In this document: positions 45,393 to 54,707 of the stretch, in pieces
Layout of the letters: every line of letters begins with the position of its first letter
How positions within the stretch are numbered: position 1 is the first letter of the stretch
NCBI RefSeq assembly: GCF_003991905.1
Contig: NZ_RSCL01000004.1
Location: forward strand, 273,934-337,933
From: Dulcicalothrix desertica PCC 7102
Lineage (GTDB): Bacteria; Cyanobacteriota; Cyanobacteriia; Cyanobacteriales; Nostocaceae
Length of the DNA stretch: 64,000 nt
Direction: 5' to 3'
Position numbers and translations under genes: made by a program
The notes under the pieces: model-generated
Told to the model about the DNA's origin: nothing
Seen by the model: only the letters and a program-made list of their open reading frames with translations
Databases searched by the model: none

Positions 45393-47120
45393 ATGTACAT
45401 GAACTGGACTAGCTTGCTCAAATCACAACAAGTAGATTTTCTCACTAGAGTCAAGAAACCCAAGACTTATGAGGTTTCTTTACTAGAAAGTTCTGTAAAG
45501 GGTTGTCACTGTGAGATTATGGCGTTTAAAGGTGAAGCATTGACGAAGCTTTACACAGTAGCACGTCAACAAGCTGAACTTGTCGCAAAAAATCCACCCC
45601 CAGTCCCTCCAGAATATCCAGAACCCCCAGACTGGACGATACCTTTCCCCAGATTTTTTCAGCAACAAGCTATTGATTATTTGTTACGAGAGCAAATTGT
45701 CGAAAGGGTTATGCAGGAACGCTTGGGTAAATTAATTAAAAAAGTGCCACATGATGTCTTGACAAGTATTGCTTTAGATGATGAAGGAAATTTGAGGAAT
45801 GAAAGTAAGTTTTGTTACTCACTCTTCAATAATCCTAAATTTAGTATTCAAGTTCATGTCGCAGATGGTGAGAGTTTTAACGGCATTAAAAAAGATAAGA
45901 TTAAGTGGACTATTACACAAGATGATTTAAAGAGCGACTTATTAATTTTTCTATGTTTGTTTTATCCATTTACTGGTAAACATGGAGACGAAAGACAAGT
46001 TGTAATTGCCGGGTTTTTACCGACAGATTTAATTGAATCTAGTGAGCCTAAAATAACTGTGGTTCCAAGTAAATTATTATATTCGGGTGGTTTGAATTGG
46101 TATTTAGACTCATTTACTACTAACGAGGATGACATTGATGTTGACGAAGAAATAATCCTAGCTGAGACTATTCAAATTGCATCAGACCATATTAGTGGTG
46201 ACTGGGAATACTGGCAAACTTTACGTGGTCATACACGAGGCATTAATTGTTTGGCTTTTAGTCCTGGTAATAAAAATAAGGCGCCATTACTTGCAAGTGG
46301 TAGTCGGGGTGAAACGAAGTTATGGGATTTAAATAAAGGTGAGTTAATTTGTACTTTTTCTGAGCTACCTTGGAGTAAATCTGGACTAGTTGATGAAATT
46401 AATGCATTAGCCTTTAGTCCAGATGGGCAAATTTTAGTAAGTGGTGGCGCCGACTCTACAATTAAAATATGGCATGTAGGCGCCAAAGATTTAATAGATA
46501 TTTTGCACAAGCATAATGGCATGGTACGGGGAGTGGCTTGCAGTCCTGATAATAGAATGATATTTACAGGTGGTGATGATAGAAGAATTTTATATTGGGA
46601 TTTACAGTCGCGAAAAGTAAACAGTTCGTTTTCACTTGATGATACAACTGCTCATGCACTTGTATTAAGTCAAGATGGAAAAACTCTTGTGACAGGAAGT
46701 TATCGTAAAATTAAAATTTGGCGCCTAGACGGTGAAGAAACACTGCTACAAAATTCATTCAGCGCGCATTCGCATATCGTTAGTTGCTTATGCTGGAGTA
46801 ATGATAGCAAAATACTAATAAGTGGTAGTCGTGACCAAAGTATAAAAGTATGGAATTTAGAAACAGGTACACTAATTAGAACTATAAAAGGACATAGCGG
46901 AGGAGTTTTTGCTATTGCCCTTAGTCCTGACGGTGAAATTATAGCTAGCGGGAGTGCAGACAAAACCATTAAACTGTGGCATTTAGAAAGTGGGGAGTTA
47001 TTAGCAACATTTATTGGTCATACTAATAGTGTTACTGGGTTAAAATTTACAACATCAGGAGAAATACTTGTGAGTGCTAGTTTAGATAAAACAATTAAAA
47101 TTTGGCAACGAGCATCGTAA
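45393..47120 (+). CDS. WD40-repeat protein with a cyanobacterial N-terminal domain
   Basis: 575 residues. The first 275 or so are not WD40: a basic start, a Pro-rich link (NPPPVPPEYPEPPDWTIPFP), a helical region (QQQAIDYLLREQIVERVMQERLG) and a mixed domain with ITVVPSKLLYSGGLNWYLDSF. From about residue 278, seven WD40 repeats run to the end (first RGHTRGINCLAFSPG; last GHTNSVTGLKFTTSGE with a terminal IKIWQRAS), enough for one closed propeller. No enzymatic domain, so it is a likely protein-interaction scaffold. Start at ATG 45393; MNW two codons later is equally possible. Confidence 0.88.
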   Translation: MYMNWTSLLKSQQVDFLTRVKKPKTYEVSLLESSVKGCHCEIMAFKGEALTKLYTVARQQAELVAKNPPPVPPEYPEPPDWTIPFPRFFQQQAIDYLLREQIVERVMQERLGKLIKKVPHDVLTSIALDDEGNLRNESKFCYSLFNNPKFSIQVHVADGESFNGIKKDKIKWTITQDDLKSDLLIFLCLFYPFTGKHGDERQVVIAGFLPTDLIESSEPKITVVPSKLLYSGGLNWYLDSFTTNEDDIDVDEEIILAETIQIASDHISGDWEYWQTLRGHTRGINCLAFSPGNKNKAPLLASGSRGETKLWDLNKGELICTFSELPWSKSGLVDEINALAFSPDGQILVSGGADSTIKIWHVGAKDLIDILHKHNGMVRGVACSPDNRMIFTGGDDRRILYWDLQSRKVNSSFSLDDTTAHALVLSQDGKTLVTGSYRKIKIWRLDGEETLLQNSFSAHSHIVSCLCWSNDSKILISGSRDQSIKVWNLETGTLIRTIKGHSGGVFAIALSPDGEIIASGSADKTIKLWHLESGELLATFIGHTNSVTGLKFTTSGEILVSASLDKTIKIWQRAS

Positions 47121-47174
47121 TAAGCACTTCAGTGCTTGTAAAGTGCTTGTAAAGTGCTTTCCATTTGAGAAGCA
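47121..47174. repeat. GCACTT-type short repeats
   Basis: AAGCACTTCAGTGCTT then copies of GTAAAGTGCTT. The same palindrome AAGCACTTCAGTGCTT lies at 24487, after the small membrane-protein gene. Confidence 0.65.
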
Positions 47175-48440
47175 CTAACATTTCACAGGAACTGTAATTA
47201 TAAACTCAGTACCTTGCCCCAATTGAGAATTAACCTCAATACTCCCACCATGTTTTTCCACAATAATTTGCCGCACAATAGCCATTCCCAACCCCGTTCC
47301 TTTACCAACTTCCTTCGTCGTAAATAAATAATCAAATATTTTATGTTGAACTTCTAGCGCCATACCAATACCATTATCTTTAATATAAATCAAAACAGAC
47401 TTACTATCAGCAGACAATTCAGTTTTTATATTAATACAGTTAGGATTCGCGGTAATATCTTGGTAACTTCGTCCAACATTACCTTCTTCTAATGCATCAA
47501 TCGCATTTGCTAAAATATTCATAAATACCTGATTCAATTGACCAGCACAACACTCAATACAAGGTATTTGACCGTATTGAGTAATAATTTTAATTTCAGG
47601 TCTAGCGTCTGAAGCTTTGAGACGATGTCTAAGAATTAAAATAGTGCTATCAATACCTGCATGAATATCTACGTCAGTAGAAAAATTATTGTCAGACCGA
47701 GAAAAAGTTCTTAAACTTTTACTAATATCCTCAATACGATGAATACCCACCTGCATAGACTGAATAATTTTGGGTAAATCTTCGCGCAAGTAATCAAGCT
47801 CAACCTCCTCCAGTTGATTTTGAAGTTCAACAACAGGTTGAGGATAGTGATGCTGATAAGAGTCAACTAATCTTAATAAATCTTTAATATATGTTTCCGC
47901 ATGAAAGATATTATTGCGAATAAAACCAACAGGGTTATTAATTTCGTGAGCTACACCCGCAACAAGTTGTCCGAGTGCGGACATTTTTTCACTCTGAATA
48001 AGTTTAAGTTGTGATGCTTGGAGTTCAGATGCTTTTTGATAAACTTGATATTCAAGGTTTTGAGTTAAGCGACGCAGTTGTAAATGTGTTTTGACCCTTG
48101 CTAATACTTCCTTTTCTTGAAATGGTTTAGTAATATAATCTACGGCGCCCAATTCCAGAGCTTGAACTTTACTATCAGTATCAGACAAAGCGGTCATAAA
48201 TATTACCGGAATATCAACAGTTTTGGAATTAGCTTTAAGGCACCTGCAAGTTTCAAAACCATCAATACCAGGCATCATCACATCAAGTAAAATCACATCA
48301 GGCAACCTGCGCTCAAGTTGTTGCAACGCACGTTCGCCACTAGTTGCAATTGCCACATCAAAACCAGCATCGCTCAAAGCTTCCGAAATAACATCCAAAT
48401 TAGTTGGAGTATCATCAACAATCAAAATTAATCCAGTCAT
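47175..48440 (-). CDS. Receiver-histidine kinase hybrid (copy 1)
   Basis: 421 residues: an N-terminal receiver domain (about 4-120; acceptor Asp53 in LLDVMMPGIDGFETC, Lys in ITKPF), a coiled-coil link, then HisKA with His165 in AGVAHEINNPVGF, and a HATPase domain (about 300-420) with NQVFMNILANAIDAL, IYIKDNGIGM and GKGTGLGMAIVRQI. No membrane segment, so it is a cytosolic kinase whose input is phosphorylation of its own receiver. It lies 62 bases downstream of the cache-domain sensor gene on the same strand. About half its residues agree with copy 2 at 50136. Confidence 0.94.
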   Translation of the reverse strand: MTGLILIVDDTPTNLDVISEALSDAGFDVAIATSGERALQQLERRLPDVILLDVMMPGIDGFETCRCLKANSKTVDIPVIFMTALSDTDSKVQALELGAVDYITKPFQEKEVLARVKTHLQLRRLTQNLEYQVYQKASELQASQLKLIQSEKMSALGQLVAGVAHEINNPVGFIRNNIFHAETYIKDLLRLVDSYQHHYPQPVVELQNQLEEVELDYLREDLPKIIQSMQVGIHRIEDISKSLRTFSRSDNNFSTDVDIHAGIDSTILILRHRLKASDARPEIKIITQYGQIPCIECCAGQLNQVFMNILANAIDALEEGNVGRSYQDITANPNCINIKTELSADSKSVLIYIKDNGIGMALEVQHKIFDYLFTTKEVGKGTGLGMAIVRQIIVEKHGGSIEVNSQLGQGTEFIITVPVKC

Positions 48441-48448
48441 ATTAAAAG

Positions 48449-48530
48449 AGTTAGGAGTTAGGAGGGGCGGGTTTATCTATATCCTGGTAAATAATCGAAG
48501 ATTTAGGTGAACCCGCCCGTACAGGAGTTG
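48449..48530. repeat. Family-F repeat (GGGGCGGGTTT ... AACCCGCCCGTACA)
   Basis: Purine-rich and pyrimidine-rich arms around ATATCCTGGTAAATAAT. The inverse copy is at 61869. This copy supplies the last eight or so codons and stop of the cache-domain gene. Confidence 0.85.
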
Positions 48531-49600
48531 AATATATTAATATGTTTTTGAAGCAAATTTTCGATTTGTTCAGTTTGAAATTGTTTAGAAAGCTGAATAA
48601 TTTGATTAGTAAATAACAAATAATCGGGATTCTTACCAATTTCTTCAGCAGCTTCGGCTAATTTTTTTAATCGACCTTCTTGAGCGAGTTCGAGTAAAAT
48701 TTCTAAATCTGCTTTTGGTGGCGCCAATAATATAGTAGCTCCTGTTTCTGTATTACCAACTTGCTGCCAAATATCTTTTAATTCAGGGATATCTTTATAG
48801 GTTGCTAATTGCTTTGCTTTTTGGGAATTTGGTGGATAAGCTAGTATATTGCCTTTTTTACTAAGAATAGTGAAATAGCCATTCCCCGAAGTCACAGATT
48901 TTTTAACACTCTCAGTTAACGCTGTAACGTTGACATCAGGACCGAAGTAAGAAATTAAATTATCTTTGTCATCATAGACAGGAAGTGCATAAGTAGCAAT
49001 TGTAATTCCACTCCACTGGTAAGGTTCTAGCCAAATAGGTTTTCTTGCTTCTACTGGAAGTTTGTAATAATCTTGCTGCGTATAATCTTCTAAAGATGCT
49101 ACATCTACATAGCGAATACCCTTGTATGGAGATGGTAGAGCTTCACCAATTTGATTAGGAGTATTTGTATCAATAAAAAAATAGGGTAAATATAATTTGC
49201 GACTAGGAATAAGCTGATACGGTGCTTGGGCAACACCAATACCCGTGGTTAACGGTGAGCGATGCAAAAAATTGTCTAGCGATAACTGCCGATAAGCTTC
49301 TGCATCTTGGATACCCAAGCGGTGCATTGTCTTAACCGCTGCTGTTAAACTCATCGCAGACTGTTCAACTTTAGCAAGCTCAACTTCAACTGTTTTAGCT
49401 TGTGTGCTTAAATTTCCTTGAATTTCTTGTTTTGCGTACCTTTCTAGTGTTTGATAGAAAAAGTAAGACATGCTACCCAAGCCAACTAAAGCACCACTGA
49501 GTACGTAAAAGAATAGTCTAGAACCAATGGACTTATGAATTGGGTTAAGATATTTTGGCGCCGAATTTAAAATTGCCTTGGTATCAGAGGTTATAGTCAT
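48503..49600 (-). CDS. Membrane-anchored cache-domain sensor protein
   Basis: 365 residues. After NPIHKSIGSRLFFYVLSGAL comes the single N-terminal TM helix (about 26-48). A large extracytosolic segment (about 50-285) has double-cache (PDC) features: LSTQAKTVEVELAKVEQSA, YVDVASLEDYTQQDYYKLPVEARKPIWLEPYQWSG and NGYFTILSKKGNILAYPPN. A second TM helix and output domain are not seen; instead a helical stretch (ILLELAQEGRLKKLAEAAEEI) ends the protein. It may act with the kinase encoded 62 bases downstream. The last residues (SCTGGFT) are encoded by a repeat, so the original C-terminus may have been altered. Confidence 0.85.
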   Translation of the reverse strand: MTITSDTKAILNSAPKYLNPIHKSIGSRLFFYVLSGALVGLGSMSYFFYQTLERYAKQEIQGNLSTQAKTVEVELAKVEQSAMSLTAAVKTMHRLGIQDAEAYRQLSLDNFLHRSPLTTGIGVAQAPYQLIPSRKLYLPYFFIDTNTPNQIGEALPSPYKGIRYVDVASLEDYTQQDYYKLPVEARKPIWLEPYQWSGITIATYALPVYDDKDNLISYFGPDVNVTALTESVKKSVTSGNGYFTILSKKGNILAYPPNSQKAKQLATYKDIPELKDIWQQVGNTETGATILLAPPKADLEILLELAQEGRLKKLAEAAEEIGKNPDYLLFTNQIIQLSKQFQTEQIENLLQKHINIFNSCTGGFT

Positions 49601-49662
49601 AGCAGTCAGGCTATATTAAGTCTTTGTTTATAGCTTGCCCACAAAAGTAATAACGATAACAT

Positions 49663-50029
49663 TTAAGCGGAACTTTTCTCGTTACCTAGTTCTTGTTGAA
49701 TTAAGTCTTCAATTTTTTCAGTTTGGAAATTTTTGACAAATTGAGCTATTTTTTGAAAAAATAGCTGATATTCTGGATTTTTCTGCACAATGGCTTCGCA
49801 AGCTTCCGCTAATTTCTTCAACCTACCTTCTTGGGCGAGTTCGAGTAAAATTTCTAAATCTTCTTTCGGTGGCGCCAGTAACTCTGTGTTAGATGCAGCA
49901 ATTAACCTGCTAGATTAAGACATTGACCCCAAATGCACCGCAAAGGACATAGACAAACAATCTGGCGCCAATAGATTTATGAATTGGATTGAACAGCTTG
50001 GCTTTATATTTGGTTTGAGTTGCGACCAT
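49663..50029 (-). pseudogene. Cache-domain sensor relic with the sensor domain deleted
   Basis: It starts at 50029 with MVATQTKYKAKLFNPIHKSI, matching the start of the sensor at 49600, and runs through the TM start before stopping. The end is also recognisable: APPKEDLEILLELAQEGRLKKLAEACEA, then a tail to the stop at 49663-49665. About 230 residues of the cache domain are missing, with stops at the junction. It stands in the same place relative to kinase copy 2 as... the intact sensor does to copy 1 only in reverse order, since copy 2 lies upstream. Confidence 0.8.
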
Positions 50030-50117
50030 GACAGGTAAAACTTTGTTGAGTCATTGGTTATAGTTTGCCCACAAAACAAAGTTTATAAATCTAACACCTA
50101 GAAACCGTAGAAACCGT

Positions 50118-50132
50118 AGAAACCCGGTTTCT
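50118..50132. repeat. Family-A palindrome
   Basis: AGAAACCCGGTTTCT preceded by two copies of GAAACCGTA, just before the stop of kinase copy 2. Confidence 0.75.
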
Positions 50133-50135
50133 TAA

Positions 50136-51428
50136 TTATTGATGTATGGGAATAGTAATCAAAAATTCAGTTCCTTGTCCTATTTCGGAATTAACTTCGA
50201 TACTACCATGATGCTTTTCAATAATAATTTGATGTACAATTGCTAAACCTAATCCTGTCCCTTTTCCTACTTCTTTAGTTGTGAAAAGATGTTCAAATAT
50301 TTGATTTTTAATTTTTTGATTGATTCCAAAACCGCTGTCTTTGATAGAAATTAAAACTGATTTTTGATTTTCAGTAATAGTTGTTTTTATATAAATATAA
50401 TTTTTTTGATTATTATTATAGTTTTTGTGCTGCAAATTTGCTTCATCTATTGCGTCTATAGCGTTAGCAATAATATTCATAAATACTTGATTCAATTGTC
50501 CAGGATAGCACTCGATAAGCGGTAACTGACCGTAGTCTTTATATACCTCGATTTCTGGACGAGATTCTGAAGCTTTGAGACGATGTTTAAGAATTAAAAT
50601 AGTACTATTTATTGCTTCATGAATATTAAACAGCACATATTTATTATTATCAGCGCGCGAAAACGTTCTTAAACTGTTACTGATATCTTTAATACGACTT
50701 ATTGCTGTGTGCATAGACTCGAACATCTTTGGCAAGTCTAAGCGCAAATAATCTAAATCTACTGCTTCGATACATTCCTGTAAGCAAACACTAGGTTGAG
50801 GAAGCTCTTTTTGATAGCAGTCAATAACTTGAAACAAATCTTTAACACTATCTTCCATTAATACAAAATTACCATTAATACATCCCATCGGATTATTAAT
50901 TTCGTGTGCAACACCTGCAACCAATTGTCCTAATGCTGACATTTTTTCATTTTGCACCAGTTGCAATTGCATTTGTTTGAGTGAATGCAAGGTTTGTGAC
51001 AATTCTTGAGTACGTTCTTCAACTCGTTGCTCTAATTCGTGTGTCGTCCGCTTTAGCTTGATGTGGATATTGACTCGTGCTAACACCTCTTTTTGCCGAA
51101 AAGGTTTTGTAATATAATCAACTGCTCCTAAACTGAGTCCTTTAATTTTATCTTCGCTATCAGTCAGAGCTGTCATGAAAATAATTGGTATTGATTGGGT
51201 TATTGCATTAGCTTGCAATCTTCGACAAGTCTCAAAACCATCCATACCAGGCATCATCACATCAAGCAGTATTAAATCTGGCTGTTGCTGTATGGCGATT
51301 TCAATACCTTCCTCACCGCTCATCTGCACCAAAATCTCATATTTTGCAGTTACTAAAGTCTCATACAAAACTTCTAAATTTGTTGGGTTGTCATCGATAA
51401 TCAAAATCGTTCCGTTTGTTTTTGTCAT
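50136..51428 (-). CDS. Receiver-histidine kinase hybrid (copy 2)
   Basis: 430 residues with the same plan as the gene at 47175: receiver with Asp56 (LLDVMMPGMDGFETC), coiled coil (HELEQRVEERTQELSQTLHSL), HisKA with His175 (GVAHEINNPMGC), and HATPase with NQVFMNIIANAIDAI, ISIKDSGFGI and GKGTGLGLAIVHQI. All key residues are present. Downstream on the same strand lies the sensor relic at 49663, so this copy has probably lost its own input partner. Four copies of a 15-bp repeat directly precede its start. Confidence 0.94.
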   Translation of the reverse strand: MTKTNGTILIIDDNPTNLEVLYETLVTAKYEILVQMSGEEGIEIAIQQQPDLILLDVMMPGMDGFETCRRLQANAITQSIPIIFMTALTDSEDKIKGLSLGAVDYITKPFRQKEVLARVNIHIKLKRTTHELEQRVEERTQELSQTLHSLKQMQLQLVQNEKMSALGQLVAGVAHEINNPMGCINGNFVLMEDSVKDLFQVIDCYQKELPQPSVCLQECIEAVDLDYLRLDLPKMFESMHTAISRIKDISNSLRTFSRADNNKYVLFNIHEAINSTILILKHRLKASESRPEIEVYKDYGQLPLIECYPGQLNQVFMNIIANAIDAIDEANLQHKNYNNNQKNYIYIKTTITENQKSVLISIKDSGFGINQKIKNQIFEHLFTTKEVGKGTGLGLAIVHQIIIEKHHGSIEVNSEIGQGTEFLITIPIHQ

Positions 51429-51445
51429 ATTTTGATTAAATTAAA

Positions 51446-51505
51446 TTTAGTTTAAGTTGATTTAGTTTAAGTTGATTTAGTTTAAGTTGATTTAGTTTAA
51501 GTTGA
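51446..51505. repeat. Four tandem copies of TTTAGTTTAAGTTGA
   Basis: Exact 15-bp units at 51446, 51461, 51476 and 51491, immediately upstream of kinase copy 2. Typical cyanobacterial short tandem repeat; copy number may vary between strains. Confidence 0.9.
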
Positions 51506-51635
51506 TTTATAAGTGTGCTTACTTCTCGGCGCCATCAAAGCAAACATTATATATAAGTATGTTAACAAACGTTACATCTGTTTATTTTTGGCGTGAATAT
51601 TTTTACATCATATTACTTCAAGTTGATAAATATAC

Positions 51636-52143
51636 CTAGCGCCAAACAGAAAATATTTGAACGTGGCGCTGAGTGTCACCGACTTGTTGAAGGGGTGTAA
51701 AAATTTTATCAAGCTGTACTACGCTCATTCCAACACCTGTATCTTTAATAAATAAATGTAACACTATATTTTCTGCGCTAAAGTGATTAACGTCAATATG
51801 CAGTGTGACACTATCGACATCTGTAAACTTAATTGCATTGCCTAACAAATTAATCAGTAGTTGTGCTAAACGTTTTTGGATATACAAGTAACGCTCCAAG
51901 ACAGATTTATACAATGCCTTGTATAAATGAAGGCAAGTACACAGAATAATGATATAGTTTTAATTGATGCGCTTCAGTTTTGGATAAGTCGAGTACATCG
52001 TTTTTATATATATAATTATCTCGGTTGCCATTTTTTTCTAGATTTGACGTATTACTTCTAAAAATGGCGCCCTCCAGCGTTCGTGATTTTGAGTAATTTA
52101 CTGTCTTCTGCTCATTCAGAAGCAAAACGCACCGGATAGTCAT
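51636..52143 (-). pseudogene. Hybrid histidine kinase relic
   Basis: From 52143: a mostly unrecognisable start, then NYIYKNDVLDLSKTEAHQLK and VYLPSFIQGIV, the segment after the H-box of HisKA kinases. After an interruption near 51907, KRLAQLLINLLGNAIKFTDVDSV and FIKDTGVGMSVVQLDKIF of the HATPase domain follow, ending at 51636. The H-box, the segment between FIQGIV and KRLAQ, and the ATP-lid end are missing. Confidence 0.75.
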
Positions 52144-52306
52144 AGCACTAATCGGTCAATAGATAATGAGGATTAGTTTATGCCTATAGGCATAATATTT
52201 TTTATGAGTGATTATAGGCATACAAGCTTGGTTAAGATAAGGTTATATGTATGATAAATTTTAGTTAATTAGTTATTATTTAGTCATTTTCGGTCGAGGA
52301 ACGCCT

Positions 52307-52510
52307 TTGAATAACTCAAAAATCCCACAAGTAGGAGACAAAGTTTTTATCCTACGTCCAGCTTATGTAGCTGGAAGTGTCGGTATAGTTCGTGGAGAGG
52401 AGATTTTGTCAGATGGTAAACCCAGTGGCAACTGGATAATTGAAGTCACTTCACAAGACCTCGTTTTGTCTTTAGAAAGGAATGAGTTCCAAGTCATGAA
52501 TAAGGAGTAA
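52307..52510 (+). CDS. Small conserved protein with TTG start
   Basis: A protein of 67 residues read from TTG at 52307. GTCGAGGA ends six bases before it, and no ATG suits. Composition suggests a small beta-barrel (SH3-like) protein: IPQVGDKVFILRPAYVAGSVGIVRGEEI, NWIIEVTSQDLVLSLERNEF. Function unknown; similar small proteins occur in cyanobacteria. Confidence 0.68.
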   Translation: MNNSKIPQVGDKVFILRPAYVAGSVGIVRGEEILSDGKPSGNWIIEVTSQDLVLSLERNEFQVMNKE

Positions 52511-52547
52511 TCAAATGGGTTATTTGTATTAATTTTAGATATATTAC

Positions 52548-52817
52548 TTAAATATCTTGAGTATTTGTTGGCGCCTCTACGCCAATACCCAATTCTTTTT
52601 TGCTACGTTTGAGTTGCTTCCACAGCACCTTGACCTGATTATATGCATCTTCTGGTGCGAGTTTGCCAGACGTTTCGAGGGCACTAATATAGCCTACTTT
52701 TTGTGCAAACTCTTGAAGATTAGCATTAAATACCAGGTTTTGCGGTTGAACCTTACCATAGTAGCGACTGCGAGGGAAGAGAAGATTATGCTTGTCTTGC
52801 TGATTTGAATCTACCAT
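52548..52817 (-). CDS. Conserved cyanobacterial small protein (DUF7219-like)
   Basis: 89 residues from the ATG at 52817 (a TTG two codons earlier is also open). The core NLLFPRSRYYGKVQPQNLVFNANLQ, ISALETSGKLAPEDAYNQVKVLWKQLKRSKKELGIG is a recurrent cyanobacterial single-domain protein of unknown role. Soluble and helical. The family name is from memory and less certain than its conservation. Confidence 0.75.
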   Translation of the reverse strand: MVDSNQQDKHNLLFPRSRYYGKVQPQNLVFNANLQEFAQKVGYISALETSGKLAPEDAYNQVKVLWKQLKRSKKELGIGVEAPTNTQDI

Positions 52818-53003
52818 TTCCAAACGGTTCCCTAATAAATTTATACTTTGGCTTTTAAATTCTTAATCTAAGATGCTACTACATTCAGCTAAATATTTTT
52901 ATCTAACCTGAGATAGATATTGGCAATAATATTTACAATAAATAGTAGTAATTTTACTGTGGCGAATTTATTAATATGGTTATATGTGGGTGAGGTGCGA
53001 ACT

Positions 53004-53071
53004 GTAGGTTGGGTGAAGCGCGAGTGCGGAACCGAACGCGACAGCAATTGTTAAGGCGCCACGCACCCTAC
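53004..53071. repeat. Family-D repeat
   Basis: GTAGGTTGGGTGAAGCG at one end and GCACCCTAC at the other, with a GGCGCC inside, upstream of the Ycf46-like gene. Confidence 0.7.
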
Positions 53072-53135
53072 GTTTATATGACAATGAAGAAGGATAGAAA
53101 AATAACAACTAATAAGCAACTAATAAAACGCTCTT

Positions 53136-54647
53136 ATGACTTTCCGTGATGAGTTTAAGCTACTGCTGCGTGCGCGTTACCCGCTAATTTATATTCCGAC
53201 GTATGAAGAGGAACGTGTCGAAGCATCAATTCGAGAAGAAGCTGCACAATTGGGGAACCGTCCGATTTACACTTGGGATTTTGTGGATGGTATTCAGGGC
53301 AACCCAAATGATGCGGGTTTTGGCAAGCGTAACCCTTTACAAGCTTTGGAGTTTGTTGAGAAGTTACCTGCGACTGCATCGGCGGTGTTTATATTACGCG
53401 ATTATCATAGATTTTTAGATGATGTGGCTATTGCTCGCAAACTCCGCAATTTAGCACGGCTTTTAAAGTCACAGCCTAAAAATATAGTAGTACTATCGCC
53501 GCGTGTAGCTATTCCTGATGATTTAACCGAAGTTTTGACTGTTGTGGAATTTCCGCTACCAAGTGGGGGAGAAATTAAAACAGAGGTTGAAAGATTATTA
53601 CAAGCTACAAACAATTCGCTATCTAGCAAGACGTTGGATGATTTGGTGCGCTCTTGCCAGGGTTTAAGTATGGAGAGAATTAGAAGAGTTTTAGCCAAAG
53701 CTATTGCAACTCATGGTGAACTACAACCCGAAGATGTTGACTTAATTTTGGAGGAAAAACGCCAAACTATTCGTCAAACTCAAATTCTTGATTTTATTCC
53801 TGCTACTGAGCAAATTTCTGATATTGGTGGGTTAGACTGTCTCAAAGATTGGTTAATTCGTCGTGGTGGTTCGTTTACTGAACGCGCACGTCAGTACGGT
53901 TTACCACACCCACGCGGTTTATTGTTAGTGGGTATTCAGGGTACTGGTAAGTCTTTAACTGCGAAAGCGATAGCTCACTATTGGCATTTACCATTATTGC
54001 GTCTTGATGTTGGGCGCCTATTTGCTGGTTTGGTAGGTGAATCGGAGTCACGTACTCGACAAATGATACAAGTAGCTGAAGCGTTGGCGCCTTGTATATT
54101 ATGGATAGACGAGATAGACAAAGCGTTTTCTGGACTTGGTAGCAAAGGTGATGCGGGAACTACGAGCAGGGTTTTTGGTACATTTATTACCTGGCTTGCA
54201 GAAAAGTCCTCACCTGTATTTGTCGTAGCGACTGCGAATGATATTCAATCTCTACCACCAGAAATGTTACGCAAAGGAAGGTTTGATGAGATATTTTTTG
54301 TAGGGTTGCCGAGTCAAGACGAGCGTAAGGCAATTTTTGATGTGCATTTAACGCGCTTGCGTCCTCATAATCTGAAAAGTTATGATATCGAGCGGTTAGC
54401 TTACGAAACTCCAGATTTCTCTGGCGCCGAAATCGAGCAAACCTTGATTGAAGCGATGCACATTGGGTTTAGCCAAAACCGGGATTTTACAACCGATGAT
54501 ATCCTGGAAGCTGCCAGCCAAATTATACCTCTTGCACGCACTGCTCAAGAGCAAATTCAAAAACTGCAAGAATGGGCAGCTTCTGGACGCGCAAGACTAG
54601 CATCAAAGCAAAGTACACCCGTGGATGTTTGGCGCCAAGCGAATTAG
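53136..54647 (+). CDS. ycf46: AAA-family ATPase, Ycf46-like
   Basis: 503 residues, the Ycf46 length. The N-terminal 220 residues or so form the family-specific domain (LLRARYPLIYIPTYEEERVEA, ILRDYHRFLDDVAIARKLRNLA, SCQGLSMERIRRVLAKAI). The AAA module follows: Walker A GIQGTGKS near residue 267, Walker B CILWIDEIDKAF near 320, sensor 1 VVATANDI, and an arginine-finger region LRKGRFDEIFFVGLPS. The protein is cytosolic; work on the family links it to photosynthesis and inorganic carbon use, but a molecular role is not settled. The SH3 protein gene follows 60 bases on. Confidence 0.93.
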   Translation: MTFRDEFKLLLRARYPLIYIPTYEEERVEASIREEAAQLGNRPIYTWDFVDGIQGNPNDAGFGKRNPLQALEFVEKLPATASAVFILRDYHRFLDDVAIARKLRNLARLLKSQPKNIVVLSPRVAIPDDLTEVLTVVEFPLPSGGEIKTEVERLLQATNNSLSSKTLDDLVRSCQGLSMERIRRVLAKAIATHGELQPEDVDLILEEKRQTIRQTQILDFIPATEQISDIGGLDCLKDWLIRRGGSFTERARQYGLPHPRGLLLVGIQGTGKSLTAKAIAHYWHLPLLRLDVGRLFAGLVGESESRTRQMIQVAEALAPCILWIDEIDKAFSGLGSKGDAGTTSRVFGTFITWLAEKSSPVFVVATANDIQSLPPEMLRKGRFDEIFFVGLPSQDERKAIFDVHLTRLRPHNLKSYDIERLAYETPDFSGAEIEQTLIEAMHIGFSQNRDFTTDDILEAASQIIPLARTAQEQIQKLQEWAASGRARLASKQSTPVDVWRQAN

Positions 54648-54707
54648 TTATTATTTACCTTGAGTGTTAGTAATTAGCTATCGACTATTAAACAAGCAAA
54701 GTTAAAC

